This document shows positions 24,761 through 33,182 of a stretch of DNA of 64,000 bases, one piece after another. The DNA comes from Aldehydirespirator sp965220645 (GTDB lineage: Bacteria; Actinomycetota; Acidimicrobiia; Acidimicrobiales; Aldehydirespiratoraceae). The DNA lies in the NCBI GenBank assembly GCA_965220645.1, contig OZ244836.1, positions 2,914,001 to 2,978,000 on the forward strand, in the 5' to 3' direction. Below the pieces are notes generated by a model. The model was not told where the DNA came from. It did no database searches and worked only from the letters and a program-made list of their open reading frames with translations. A program made the translations under genes and the position numbers. Position 1 is the first letter of the stretch; each line of letters starts with the position of its first letter.

Positions 24761-27364
24761 ATGAGCCGATCCGCCGACGAGACGCCGCACCCGGCCGCGG
24801 TACCCGACAAGCCTGTCCTCGAAGGTCTCGAAGCCAAGTGGGACGCCGACTGGGAGGCGTCCGGGATCTACCGCTTCGATGACACCCGCCCACGGGCCGA
24901 GGTGTTCTCCATCGACACACCCCCGCCCACCGTCAGCGGTTCGCTGCACGTCGGGCACGTGTTCAGCTATACCCACACCGACATCATCGCCCGCTACCAG
25001 CGCATGGCCGGCCTGGCCGTCTTCTACCCCATGGGCTGGGACGACAACGGGCTGCCCACCGAGCGCCGGGTGCAGAACTACTACGGGGTGCGCTGCGACC
25101 CGTCGCTGCCCTACGACGGTGGCTTCGCTCCCCCGCCCGACGCGGGCCGGCCCTCGGCCGTGGCCAAGCGCAAGACCATCGCCATCAGCCGGCCCAACTT
25201 CATCGAGCTGTGCGAGGAGCTCACCGCCTCTGACGAGCAGGCCTTCGAGGACCTGTTCCGGCGCATCGGGCTGTCGGTGGACTGGACTCGCACCTACGCG
25301 ACCATCGACGCCCACTGCCGGCGGGTGTCGCAGCTCGCCTTCCTGGAGAACCTCGAGCGGGGCGAGGCCTACCAGATCGAGGCGCCGTCGCTGTGGGACG
25401 TGTCGTTCCAGACCGCGGTGGCCCAGGCCGAGCTCGACGACCGGGAGATGCCCGGCGCCTACCACAAGCTGCGTTTCCACAGTTCGAGCCGCGACGGCGA
25501 CGACATCTGGATCGACACCACCCGGCCCGAACTGGTGCCGTCGTGCGTGGCCCTGGTGGCCCATCCCGATGACAGCCGCTACCGGCCGCGGTTCGGATCG
25601 ACGGTGCGCACCCCCGTGTTCGACGTAGAAGTTCCGGTGCTGGCCCACGAGCTCGCCGACCCCGGCAAGGGCACCGGAATCGCCATGATCTGCACCTTCG
25701 GCGACACCGCCGACGTGACCTGGTGGCGCGAGCTCAACCTCCCGGTACGAACCGTGATAGGCCGCGACGGCCGTTTCGCCGCCGAGCCGCCCGCGGCCAT
25801 CGAGTCAGCCGCGGGCCGGACCGCCTACAACCGCATCGCCGGCAAGACCGCGGTGCAGGCCCGCACCGAGATCGCGGCCGTCTTCGCCGAGTCCGGCGAC
25901 ATCGACGGCGAGCCCCGCCCCATCACCCATCCCGTCAAGTTCTTCGAGAAGGGCGACAAGCCGCTGGAGATCGTGTCCAGCCGCCAGTGGTACATCCGCA
26001 ACGGCGGGCGCGACGACGATCTGCGCCAGGCCCTGATCGACCGGGGCACCCAGATGAACTGGGTGCCGGGCTACATGCGGGCCCGCTACGAGAGCTGGAT
26101 CGCGGGGCTCAGCGGCGACTGGCTCATCAGCCGCCAGCGCTTCTTCGGGGTGCCCATACCGCTGTGGTACCACCTCGACGCCGACGGGTCACCCGACTAC
26201 CACGACCCGATCCGGCCCGATCCCGCAGCTCTGCCGGTGGATCCGTCCTCGGACTGCCCGCCCGGCTACGACGAGTCCCAGCGGGGCCGACCCGGGGGCT
26301 TCGCGAGCGACCCCGACGTGATGGACACCTGGGCCACCTCCTCGCTCACGCCCCAGATCGCCACCGGCTGGCGCACCGACGAGGCCCTGCACGCGGCCAC
26401 CTTCCCGATGGACATGCGGCCCCAGGCCCACGACATCATCCGCACCTGGCTGTTCTCCACCGTGGTGAGGGCCCACTTCGACGCCGGAACCGTGCCCTGG
26501 CACAACTGCGCCCTGTCGGGCTGGATCCTCGACCCCGACCGCAAGAAGATGTCCAAGTCCCGGGGCAACGTGCAGGTGCCCACCGACCTGCTCGACCGCT
26601 ACGGCGCCGACGCGGTGCGCTACTGGGCCGCGTGCGGCCGACCCGGCACCGACACCGCCTTCGACGACCAGCAGTTCCGCATCGGCCGGCGCCTGGCCGT
26701 CAAGCTGCTCAACGCCTCCAAGTTCGTGCTGCGCTTCGATGACCCCGGTGAGGGAGACATCACCGAGACGCTCGACCGCTCGATGCTGCATCGTCTAGCG
26801 GACCTCGTGGACGACGCCACCCGAGCCCTGGACGCCTTCGACTACGCCCGGGCCCTGGAGCGCACCGAATCGTTCTTCTGGGCCTTCACCGACGACCATC
26901 TGGAGCTGGTGAAGGCCCGGGCCTACGGAGAACACGGCCCGGCTTCATCGGCCTCGGCCCGCCGGGCACTGCGGACCGCGCTGGCGGTGCTGCAGCAGCT
27001 GTTCGCCCCCTTCACGCCCTTCGTGGCCGAGGAGGTCTGGCGCTGGTGGCACGCCTCATCGGTCCATACGTCGGCGTGGCCCGAGTCCAGCCGTCTGCGG
27101 GCGGCCGCAGGCGACGCCGGACCGCTGCCCGGCGTGGTGGCCGCGGCGGTGCTGGGCGAGGTCCGGCGGGCCAAGTCCGAGGCCAAGCGACCGCTGCGCA
27201 CCGAGGTGGAGCGGGCCACGGTGACTGACACCGCCGAGCGGATCGCGGTGCTGCAGCAGGTGGCCGCCGATGTCTGCGCCGCGGGTCGCATAGCCGATCT
27301 GGTAACCGCCGAAGGACCCGAGCTGTCGGTGGCCTGCGAGCTAACTCCCGAGGCAGCCGCTTAG
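24761..27364 (+). CDS. valS: Valyl-tRNA synthetase, archaeal-type (type 2)
   Basis: Class I synthetase that charges tRNA-Val, 867 residues from the ATG at 24761 (GTG 24737 is possible). The HIGH-type motif is HVGH in DTPPPTVSGSLHVGHVFSY, the editing domain follows, and KMSKS is in KKMSKSRGNVQVP near residue 600. The segments THTDIIARYQRM and MGWDDNGLPTERR are those of the archaeal/rickettsial form rather than the E. coli form (MGTDHAGIATQ type). A short anticodon-binding domain ends the protein. The MFS-like shadows in other frames are not real. It converges on the amine oxidase gene across a shared inverted repeat. Confidence 0.95.
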   Translation: MSRSADETPHPAAVPDKPVLEGLEAKWDADWEASGIYRFDDTRPRAEVFSIDTPPPTVSGSLHVGHVFSYTHTDIIARYQRMAGLAVFYPMGWDDNGLPTERRVQNYYGVRCDPSLPYDGGFAPPPDAGRPSAVAKRKTIAISRPNFIELCEELTASDEQAFEDLFRRIGLSVDWTRTYATIDAHCRRVSQLAFLENLERGEAYQIEAPSLWDVSFQTAVAQAELDDREMPGAYHKLRFHSSSRDGDDIWIDTTRPELVPSCVALVAHPDDSRYRPRFGSTVRTPVFDVEVPVLAHELADPGKGTGIAMICTFGDTADVTWWRELNLPVRTVIGRDGRFAAEPPAAIESAAGRTAYNRIAGKTAVQARTEIAAVFAESGDIDGEPRPITHPVKFFEKGDKPLEIVSSRQWYIRNGGRDDDLRQALIDRGTQMNWVPGYMRARYESWIAGLSGDWLISRQRFFGVPIPLWYHLDADGSPDYHDPIRPDPAALPVDPSSDCPPGYDESQRGRPGGFASDPDVMDTWATSSLTPQIATGWRTDEALHAATFPMDMRPQAHDIIRTWLFSTVVRAHFDAGTVPWHNCALSGWILDPDRKKMSKSRGNVQVPTDLLDRYGADAVRYWAACGRPGTDTAFDDQQFRIGRRLAVKLLNASKFVLRFDDPGEGDITETLDRSMLHRLADLVDDATRALDAFDYARALERTESFFWAFTDDHLELVKARAYGEHGPASSASARRALRTALAVLQQLFAPFTPFVAEEVWRWWHASSVHTSAWPESSRLRAAAGDAGPLPGVVAAAVLGEVRRAKSEAKRPLRTEVERATVTDTAERIAVLQQVAADVCAAGRIADLVTAEGPELSVACELTPEAAA

Positions 27365-27370
27365 CTCCCC

Positions 27371-27418
27371 GAACTGGCAGCAGAACGCACGCATAGCGCG
27401 CAAGACGCTGCCAATTCC
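27371..27418. terminator. Nested inverted repeat between convergent genes (copy 1)
   Basis: GAACTGGCAGC and GCTGCCAATTC pair at 10 of 11 positions around a GC-rich centre that can form an inner stem. Nearly the same element occurs at 54101-54147. It sits between valS and the amine oxidase gene, both ending here, so it can act as a bidirectional terminator; there is no T-run. Confidence 0.6.
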
Positions 27419-27430
27419 CGAGGGGACGGC

Positions 27431-28831
27431 TCAGCGAAGCAGGCCGTAGATCTGGCGGGCAGCGCGGCGGCCCGACAGCAGGGCGCCGTGCACGGTGGAC
27501 GGGAACCGGCTGTGGGTGGCCTCGCCGGCGAAGAACAGCCGCTCACCGACCGGTCTCGACATCTCCCGGTAGGTCTCGAACGGGACGCCCGCCGGCAGGT
27601 ATGAATACGAACCCCTCGTCCAGGGGTCCGATCCCCAGCGGGTGCTGACCGTGTCAGCAGGCTCGGGCACGTCGCCGAAGATGGCCTCGAGGGTCTGAAC
27701 GGCCCGCGCCGCCAGCTCGGAGTCGGAGTACTGCTCGATCTCGGCCCCGAACGATCCGGGGTTGAACATGGAGAGCACCGGCCGGCCCAGGTACGGATGC
27801 AGGTTGAGCGTCTCGGACCACCGGCCCGCCGGTTCGCCCGCGTAGCCGATCCATTCGACATCCCGATCCCAGAAGGCTTCATCGAACAGCAGGCACGTCC
27901 GGTTGAGGATCCCCATGTCCAGAGCATCCATCGCTTGCTGCATTCCAGACGGCAGCGCGGGGCTGAACGCGATCGTCCCAGCCTTGAGAACGCCGAGAGG
28001 AACGGTGACGATCACCCGGTCGGCCCCGAACCTCGTGCCCGAGCCGGTTGTGACCACGACCTCGGCCCCGGCGTGGTCGATCTCGGCCACCGCGTGGTTG
28101 AGCCTGATGTCCCGGCCGGCGGCCAGCACATCGACGACCTGGCCGTACCCGCCGGGGAACACGACGTCGCCGCCGCGAAACGTGCTGGGCCCGTCGTAGC
28201 TCATGATCGAGAGCTCGGAGATGTCCGCGCCCAGCTCGTGCTCGAACATCGAGGAGAGCGAGTGCAGCCAGAGGCGCCGGTCGTCATCGTCGAAGCCGTT
28301 GGTGGCCGCGAACTGCTCGAAGACCTCCCGAAGGGACTCATCGGGCATCTCGTGGGCCAGCCTCATGTAGTCCCGCCACCGCGCTTCGTTGACCGGTCCG
28401 ATCTGCTGGCCGTCGCGGTTGTAGAGGATCGAGTTGTCGTAGTCCGACGGGAGTGTCTCGATGCCGTGGCTCTCGACGATCTCGGAGACCGGGTTGCTGC
28501 GGATGCCGTGAATCCAGGTGGCGCCCAGTTCGACGGGGATGCCGTCGCCGATGCTCGAAGTCCAGATCCTGCCGCCGACGCGGTCGCGAGCCTCGAGAAT
28601 GACGACGTTCTCGAACCCCCGGATCTGGAGTTCATCGGCCGCAGCCAAAGCCGCGATGCCGGCGCCGACGATGACGATCCGCTCATCGGCCGCTGCGGGG
28701 GCATCACCGGCGCCGCGGCCGCTGCAGGCCGCTGCAAGGGGCGCGGCCGCGCCCAGCCCCAGCGCCCCCAGCCCTGCCTTGATGAACCCCCGGCGGCCCA
28801 GTCCGTAGCCAGCCAACTCCCCCGCCCTCAC
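27431..28831 (-). CDS. Tat-exported flavin amine oxidase
   Basis: FAD-dependent amine oxidase of 466 residues. A twin-arginine signal (GRRGFIKAG) and a lipobox-like LAAACSG suggest a secreted lipoprotein. The Rossmann motif IVIVGAGIAALAAADEL is near residue 52, with RVGGRIWT and, at the C-terminus, FFAGEATH...TVHGALLSGRRAA, all typical of monoamine/polyamine oxidases. The substrate is unknown. GTG 28831 begins 12 bp after the kinase stop on the same strand, so it may be cotranscribed with the two-component system; TAGGAC lies 8 nt upstream as an alternative own promoter. Confidence 0.88.
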   Translation of the reverse strand: MRAGELAGYGLGRRGFIKAGLGALGLGAAAPLAAACSGRGAGDAPAAADERIVIVGAGIAALAAADELQIRGFENVVILEARDRVGGRIWTSSIGDGIPVELGATWIHGIRSNPVSEIVESHGIETLPSDYDNSILYNRDGQQIGPVNEARWRDYMRLAHEMPDESLREVFEQFAATNGFDDDDRRLWLHSLSSMFEHELGADISELSIMSYDGPSTFRGGDVVFPGGYGQVVDVLAAGRDIRLNHAVAEIDHAGAEVVVTTGSGTRFGADRVIVTVPLGVLKAGTIAFSPALPSGMQQAMDALDMGILNRTCLLFDEAFWDRDVEWIGYAGEPAGRWSETLNLHPYLGRPVLSMFNPGSFGAEIEQYSDSELAARAVQTLEAIFGDVPEPADTVSTRWGSDPWTRGSYSYLPAGVPFETYREMSRPVGERLFFAGEATHSRFPSTVHGALLSGRRAARQIYGLLR

Positions 28832-28842
28832 TCGGTCTCGTC

Positions 28843-30237
28843 CTAGTCGTCGATCTCGGGGATCCGCAGGGAGAAGGCTGCGCCTCCCAGCGGTGACTCC
28901 CCCACCGTCACGGTCCCGCCGTGGGCCTCGGCCACCTGGCGCACGATGGCAAGGCCGAGGCCGGAGCCGGGCCGGTCCCGGTCGGCCTCCATGCGGTGGA
29001 AGCGTTCGAAGATGCGCTCGCGGTCGGCCTCGGGCACACCCGGACCCGCGTCATGCACGGTCACTGTGCCGCCGTCCACGACCACCTCAACCGGCCCTTG
29101 CTCACTGAACTTCACCGCATTGTCCACCAGGTTGCGCATCGCTCGGGTCAACGACTCCGGGCGGCCCTCGACAGCAACACCCCGATCCACCCGCATCACG
29201 ATGTCACGCCCGCTGCGGCGCCGCGCCCTCTCCGCCACCGGTTCGACCACGTCGGCCAACTCGATCAACTGGAGCGCTTCGTCGGCTTGGACGTCGACGG
29301 CCAGGTCCACCAGTTCGGTCACCAGGTCGGTCAGCTCGCCCAGTTCCGCATCCAGATCCTCGAGCACGGAGTCTCGATCCTCGGGCAGCAGTTCCGAGGA
29401 TCGTCGCAGCAGGTCCACGTTCGTGCGCAAGCTGGTCAGCGGGGTGCGCAGTTCGTGGCTGGCGTCCATCACCAGTCGATGCTGCTGGCGGCGGCTCGCA
29501 GACAGGGCCGCGAGCATGGTGCGGAAGCTGCGGGCCAAACGTCCCACCTCGCCCGCCTCCGAGCCCTCCACCGGACGGTCCACATCACCCGTCTCGGCGA
29601 TCTGCTCGGCTGTCTCCGTCAGCCTTACGATGGGGCGCACCGCTCGCCCGGCCAGGAACCAGGCCCCGGCCGCGGCGACCGCCACCGCCAGCGCTCCGAA
29701 CAGCAGCACCTGCCGGCGGAGATCCTCCACTGCGTTCTCCACCTCGTCCAGCGGACGGGCCACCTGGACGAACACGCCGTCTGCGGCCCGCACGGTCATG
29801 AGCCGCAGGCTGAGCCCGTCGGCGATGATCGTCTCCACCACCGGACCTCGCCGCCGGGCCCGCTCCAAGCGGTCCAGGTCGGGAACGGTTCCGATGTCAT
29901 CGTCGAGGGCGACGATGACCTGGCCCCGGATCACGCCGTCGGCACCGGCGTCCAGGTCGGTGACGACGACTCGGGCGTAAGCGTCCAGTGACACCAGCGA
30001 GCCCAGCGGATCGGCCCGCAGCAGCGACCCGATGCCCGTCGTGCGCCGGGCCAGGCTGCCGGCCCAGAAATCGCCGCGGGGCTCGGCGAACACCAGCGCC
30101 GCCCGTTCCAGCAGGTCTTGATCAACTTCCTCCGTCAACTCTGCCCTGGCCGAGCGCACCGCGGTCCAGCCCACCGCGGCCACCACCACCGTCACCACCG
30201 CGGCCACCAGCAGCGCAACCCGGACCCGGAGTGTCAC
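28843..30237 (-). CDS. Sensor histidine kinase (MprB-like)
   Basis: A 464-residue membrane kinase. Helix 1 is at about 7-27, an extracytoplasmic sensor domain covers about 28-175 and helix 2 about 176-198, followed by a HAMP domain, the phospho-acceptor segment MDASHELRTPLTSL and the ATP-binding N box (NLVDNAVKF), HDAGPGVP and GSGLGLAI. It pairs with the response regulator upstream. Its GTG overlaps the last unit of the tandem repeats (CAGTGACAC), suggesting that it originally overlapped the regulator stop directly. The signal is unknown. Confidence 0.92.
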   Translation of the reverse strand: MTLRVRVALLVAAVVTVVVAAVGWTAVRSARAELTEEVDQDLLERAALVFAEPRGDFWAGSLARRTTGIGSLLRADPLGSLVSLDAYARVVVTDLDAGADGVIRGQVIVALDDDIGTVPDLDRLERARRRGPVVETIIADGLSLRLMTVRAADGVFVQVARPLDEVENAVEDLRRQVLLFGALAVAVAAAGAWFLAGRAVRPIVRLTETAEQIAETGDVDRPVEGSEAGEVGRLARSFRTMLAALSASRRQQHRLVMDASHELRTPLTSLRTNVDLLRRSSELLPEDRDSVLEDLDAELGELTDLVTELVDLAVDVQADEALQLIELADVVEPVAERARRRSGRDIVMRVDRGVAVEGRPESLTRAMRNLVDNAVKFSEQGPVEVVVDGGTVTVHDAGPGVPEADRERIFERFHRMEADRDRPGSGLGLAIVRQVAEAHGGTVTVGESPLGGAAFSLRIPEIDD

Positions 30238-30242
30238 TGGTC

Positions 30243-30441
30243 GATCCTGGCCGCGTAGCCGACCCCGCGCCCGCTCACTGGTCGATCCTGGCCACGTAGC
30301 CGACCCCGCGCACGGTGTGGATGATCCTGGCCACGTAGCCGACCCCGCGCACGGTGTGGATGATCCTGGCCGCGTAGCCGACCCCGCGCCCGCTCACTGG
30401 TCGATCCTGGCCACGTAACCGACTCCGCGCACGGTGTGGAT
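30243..30441. repeat. Tandem 39/41-bp repeats at the regulator-kinase junction
   Basis: Five units start with GATCCTGG at 30243, 30284, 30323, 30362 and 30403 (lengths 41, 39, 39, 41, 39). The last is the coding 3' end of the response regulator (residues IHTVRGVGYVARI); four copies lie between its stop (30394) and the kinase start. Two unit types alternate, one ending like the regulator stop region (CCCGCTCACTGGTC), one like the inner codons (CACGGTGTGGAT). The array therefore grew by duplication of the gene junction. Confidence 0.92.
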
Positions 30442-31173
30442 GATCCTGGGCGCGCCTTCAGTCTCGGTCTTGCGGCGCAGGTACCCGACGTACACGTCGA
30501 GGGTCTTTGACCCAGCGTCGAGGGTCCCCTCCCAAACGTGCTCGTAGATGTCGAAACGGCTCAGGACGACGCCGGCGTTGCGCACCAGCAACTCGAGCAG
30601 GTCGAACTCCTTCACCGACAAGCCGATGGGCCGGCCGGCCCGCAGCACCAGCCGGCCCTCGACGTCGATCTCGAGATCACCGAGGCGCAGCACGCTGTCG
30701 CGGCGCGATGGGGTCGCGCTCCAGCCGATCCGGCCGGCATGCTCTCCTTCGTCGGCCGCGGCCCTCAGCCGGGCCCGCACCCGGGCCAGGAGCTCCTCGA
30801 TGGCGAACGGCTTGACGAGGTAGTCGTCGGCTCCGGCGTCGAGCCCGGCCACCCGGTCGTCCACCTCGTGGCGAGCGGTGAGCATAAGGATCTGGGTGTC
30901 GCAACCCTTCTGGCGCAGCATCCGGCACACGCTGAGCCCGTCGGCGTTGGGCATCGAGACGTCCAGCACCAGAAGGTCGGGCTGGTGCGCGTCGTGAGCG
31001 GTCAGCGCGGCGGCCCCGTCGGGCACGGCCACTACTTCGTAGCCCTCCAGCCGCAGGTACCGGTCGAGCGAGTCGCGCACCCGGCGATCGTCCTCTGCGA
31101 TCAGGATGGTGGCCGCGGCCTCTCCCCCTTCTGCGGACTGCACCTTCACATTGTGGCCCCGCAAAGTGAACAT
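30394..31173 (-). CDS. OmpR/PhoB-family response regulator (MprA-like)
   Basis: A 259-residue regulator. The receiver domain has the acidic pocket EDD (27-29), phospho-acceptor Asp71 (LLVLDVSMP), TAR and the Lys in LVKPF. The OmpR-type winged helix ends with LDVYVGYLRRKTE and IIHTVRGVGYVARIDQ. GTG at 31149 is an alternative start and would give a more usual N-terminus, since the first 20 residues are unusually long. The last 13 codons are the unit of the tandem array that follows. It diverges from surE. Confidence 0.92.
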   Translation of the reverse strand: MFTLRGHNVKVQSAEGGEAAATILIAEDDRRVRDSLDRYLRLEGYEVVAVPDGAAALTAHDAHQPDLLVLDVSMPNADGLSVCRMLRQKGCDTQILMLTARHEVDDRVAGLDAGADDYLVKPFAIEELLARVRARLRAAADEGEHAGRIGWSATPSRRDSVLRLGDLEIDVEGRLVLRAGRPIGLSVKEFDLLELLVRNAGVVLSRFDIYEHVWEGTLDAGSKTLDVYVGYLRRKTETEGAPRIIHTVRGVGYVARIDQ

Positions 31174-31219
31174 CAGGTTAGAACCTCGACCGGCGGGCTT
31201 GGGGGTGCATCAAGACGGC

Positions 31220-31225
31220 TAGGGT
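31220..31225 (+). promoter_or_regulatory. -10 element of surE
   Basis: TAGGGT, 6 nt before the GTG at 31232; this favours GTG over the TTG at 31229. Confidence 0.6.
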
Positions 31226-31231
31226 CGGTTG

Positions 31232-32056
31232 GTGCGCATTCTTGTCACCAACGATGACGGCATCGACTCCATCGGGCTGCACGTGCTGGCCCGGGCCATG
31301 AACGAGATCGGCGATGTGGTGGTGGTGGCTCCCGACAAGGAGTACTCCGGCTACGGCGCAGCCTTCGGGCCACTGCACCTGATCAAGCCCGAAGTGCACC
31401 GCTCCCGCATAGACGGGGTGGACGACGTGTGGTCGGTGACGGGGCCTCCGGCACTGTGCGTGATGTTCGGCCGCCTGGACCTCTTCGGGCACTACGACCT
31501 CGTGGTGGCCGGCATCAACCCCGGAGCCAACGTGGGCCGCTCGGTGTACCACTCCGGCACGGTCGGAGCCTGCCTGACGGCCCGCAACGGCGGGGTGAGC
31601 GGCGTGGCCGTGAGCCAGACCGTGGAGTCCTTCGGGGTGGAGGGCCAGGGCTGGGAGGAGATGCTCGCCCACCAGCACTGGGAGACCGCCGCCACCGTGG
31701 CCGCCACGGCCGTGGAGGGCCTGGCGGCTGCACTGCCCCCCGAGCCGGTGGTGCTCAACATCAACGTCCCCGACCGGGAACTTGGCGACATCAAGGGCTG
31801 GAAGCGCACCGAGGTCGGTATCGAACCGCCCCGCTCCATGGCCACGGCAGAGCTCGAGCCCAGGCCCGGCCACACCGACGCGTTCCGGGTGAAGATGGAC
31901 TGGGGTGAGGCCATCGAGTTGCCCGAGTACACCGACGGTGGCGCGGTGATGGCCGGCTGGGTGTCGATCGGATGGCTGGGCCGCCTCGAAGCGACCGAAC
32001 CGGACTTCGCCGGGGTCTCCGAGACCGAGTCCCGGCTCGACAAGCTGCTGACCTGA
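31232..32056 (+). CDS. surE: 5'-nucleotidase SurE
   Basis: Metal-dependent nucleoside monophosphate phosphatase, 274 residues. The N-terminus VRILVTNDDGIDS carries the paired metal-binding aspartates; APDKEYSGYG, VVAGINPGANVG and YHSGTVGAC follow as in SurE proteins. The C-terminal part with the dimerisation strands is complete. It ends 14 bp from the convergent endonuclease-fold gene. Confidence 0.92.
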   Translation: MRILVTNDDGIDSIGLHVLARAMNEIGDVVVVAPDKEYSGYGAAFGPLHLIKPEVHRSRIDGVDDVWSVTGPPALCVMFGRLDLFGHYDLVVAGINPGANVGRSVYHSGTVGACLTARNGGVSGVAVSQTVESFGVEGQGWEEMLAHQHWETAATVAATAVEGLAAALPPEPVVLNINVPDRELGDIKGWKRTEVGIEPPRSMATAELEPRPGHTDAFRVKMDWGEAIELPEYTDGGAVMAGWVSIGWLGRLEATEPDFAGVSETESRLDKLLT

Positions 32057-32070
32057 CGCACAGGTCGGCG

Positions 32071-33126
32071 CTACAGCTCGACTCGCACCGCGATCGGCTC
32101 GTGGTCTGACAGGGCAACGCCCTCGGCATCGGCCGCGCTGAGCACGGTTGGCTGCGAAGCCCGCAGGCCCCGGCTCAGGAACCAGTCGATCTTCATCTCG
32201 CCGCGGCGAGACGGCCGGGGCTCAGCCAGCCGCTGGGTGGGCTCGCCAACCTCGTTGCAGGCGCGCCAGTCGTACCCGCGGCTTGCGGCCAGCGCGAACA
32301 GCGGCTCGTGGGGAACGGGATGGCCTAGACGCGCTGGGTCTTCCTCGAAGATCCTCCTCATCAGCTCAGCATCGCCGACGTCGGCTGGGTCCAGAGAGAA
32401 GGTGTTCAGGTCGCCTCCCACCAGCACCGGCGTGCCGGGGCCGTAGGACTCCAGCCCGGTCAGCAGCGCTTCGATCTGGGCGGCCCGCTGGTCGGGATGG
32501 CTGTGGCTCTCCAGGTGCACGGAAGCGAACACCACATCGTGCCCGCCCATCGGGATGGTCGCCAGCACGGCCGTGCGGCCCCCGATGCGCCGCTCCCCCC
32601 TACGGCCGTCGAACCAGCCGCCGTCGGCTTCCAGGCGCACGAGAGCCGGGCGGATCAGCGGCGCTCGGCTCAAGATGGCGTTGCCGTGGTATCCGACCTC
32701 GTTCAGTTGGCCCGCGTAGCGTTCGCGTTCGTCGTCGTCACCCAGGCCGAGCTCCAGGTACTCGACCGCGTACCCATAGCCGCAGTCCAGGCGATCCGCG
32801 AGGGCGGCCGCGGTGTGATGCTGTCCAGATCGGGCCATGCCCCAATCGAGTTCGGACAGCAGCATCACGTCTGCTCCGGTCTGCTCCAGCAGTACAGACG
32901 CGGCGTCCAGGTGCTTGCCCCGCTGGAGATTCCAGGCCACCACCCGAGCGGCGACCCCGAGCGGTTCGGCCCTCGGCGGAGGTCGAACCTCCACCCGGTT
33001 CAGGTCGAGCCCGATCAGCAGATCGGCGTGCTCGCCCAGCGGACGAGCAGCCAGCTCGGCTCGCTGCTGCCGGGACGGCACGGCCAGCGCAGCTACACCC
33101 GAGGTGTGGAGTCCCTTCAGACGCAC
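32071..33126 (-). CDS. Endonuclease/exonuclease/phosphatase family protein
   Basis: A 351-residue EEP-fold protein. The core starts at about residue 60 with VVAWNLQRG and shows SELDWG, the NxN-like segment GGDLNTFSL, KIDWFLSRG and the final SDHEPIAV, matching metal- and phosphate-binding residues of the family. The first 55 residues are an extension of unknown role. The substrate could be DNA, RNA or a phospholipid headgroup. I chose GTG 33126 because TACGTT lies exactly 6 nt upstream; the open frame reaches 33165. It diverges from the ABC-F gene, 56 bp apart. Confidence 0.82.
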   Translation of the reverse strand: MRLKGLHTSGVAALAVPSRQQRAELAARPLGEHADLLIGLDLNRVEVRPPPRAEPLGVAARVVAWNLQRGKHLDAASVLLEQTGADVMLLSELDWGMARSGQHHTAAALADRLDCGYGYAVEYLELGLGDDDERERYAGQLNEVGYHGNAILSRAPLIRPALVRLEADGGWFDGRRGERRIGGRTAVLATIPMGGHDVVFASVHLESHSHPDQRAAQIEALLTGLESYGPGTPVLVGGDLNTFSLDPADVGDAELMRRIFEEDPARLGHPVPHEPLFALAASRGYDWRACNEVGEPTQRLAEPRPSRRGEMKIDWFLSRGLRASQPTVLSAADAEGVALSDHEPIAVRVEL

Positions 33127-33132
33127 GCAGAG

Positions 33133-33138
33133 AACGTA
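33133..33138 (-). promoter_or_regulatory. -10 element of the EEP-fold gene
   Basis: TACGTT on the minus strand, 6 nt before the GTG at 33126; it decides the start. Confidence 0.5.
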
Positions 33139-33170
33139 CTCAACGCCAAGTCCCGCGGCGGCCACGGCCG

Positions 33171-33176
33171 TAGCGT
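33171..33176 (+). promoter_or_regulatory. -10 element of the ABC-F gene
   Basis: TAGCGT, 6 nt before the GTG at 33183. Confidence 0.6.
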
Positions 33177-33182
33177 TGGACG

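Noticed and set aside
30243..30441. Repeat array as a CRISPR
   Set aside because: Units are contiguous without unique spacers and derive from coding sequence; no cas genes.
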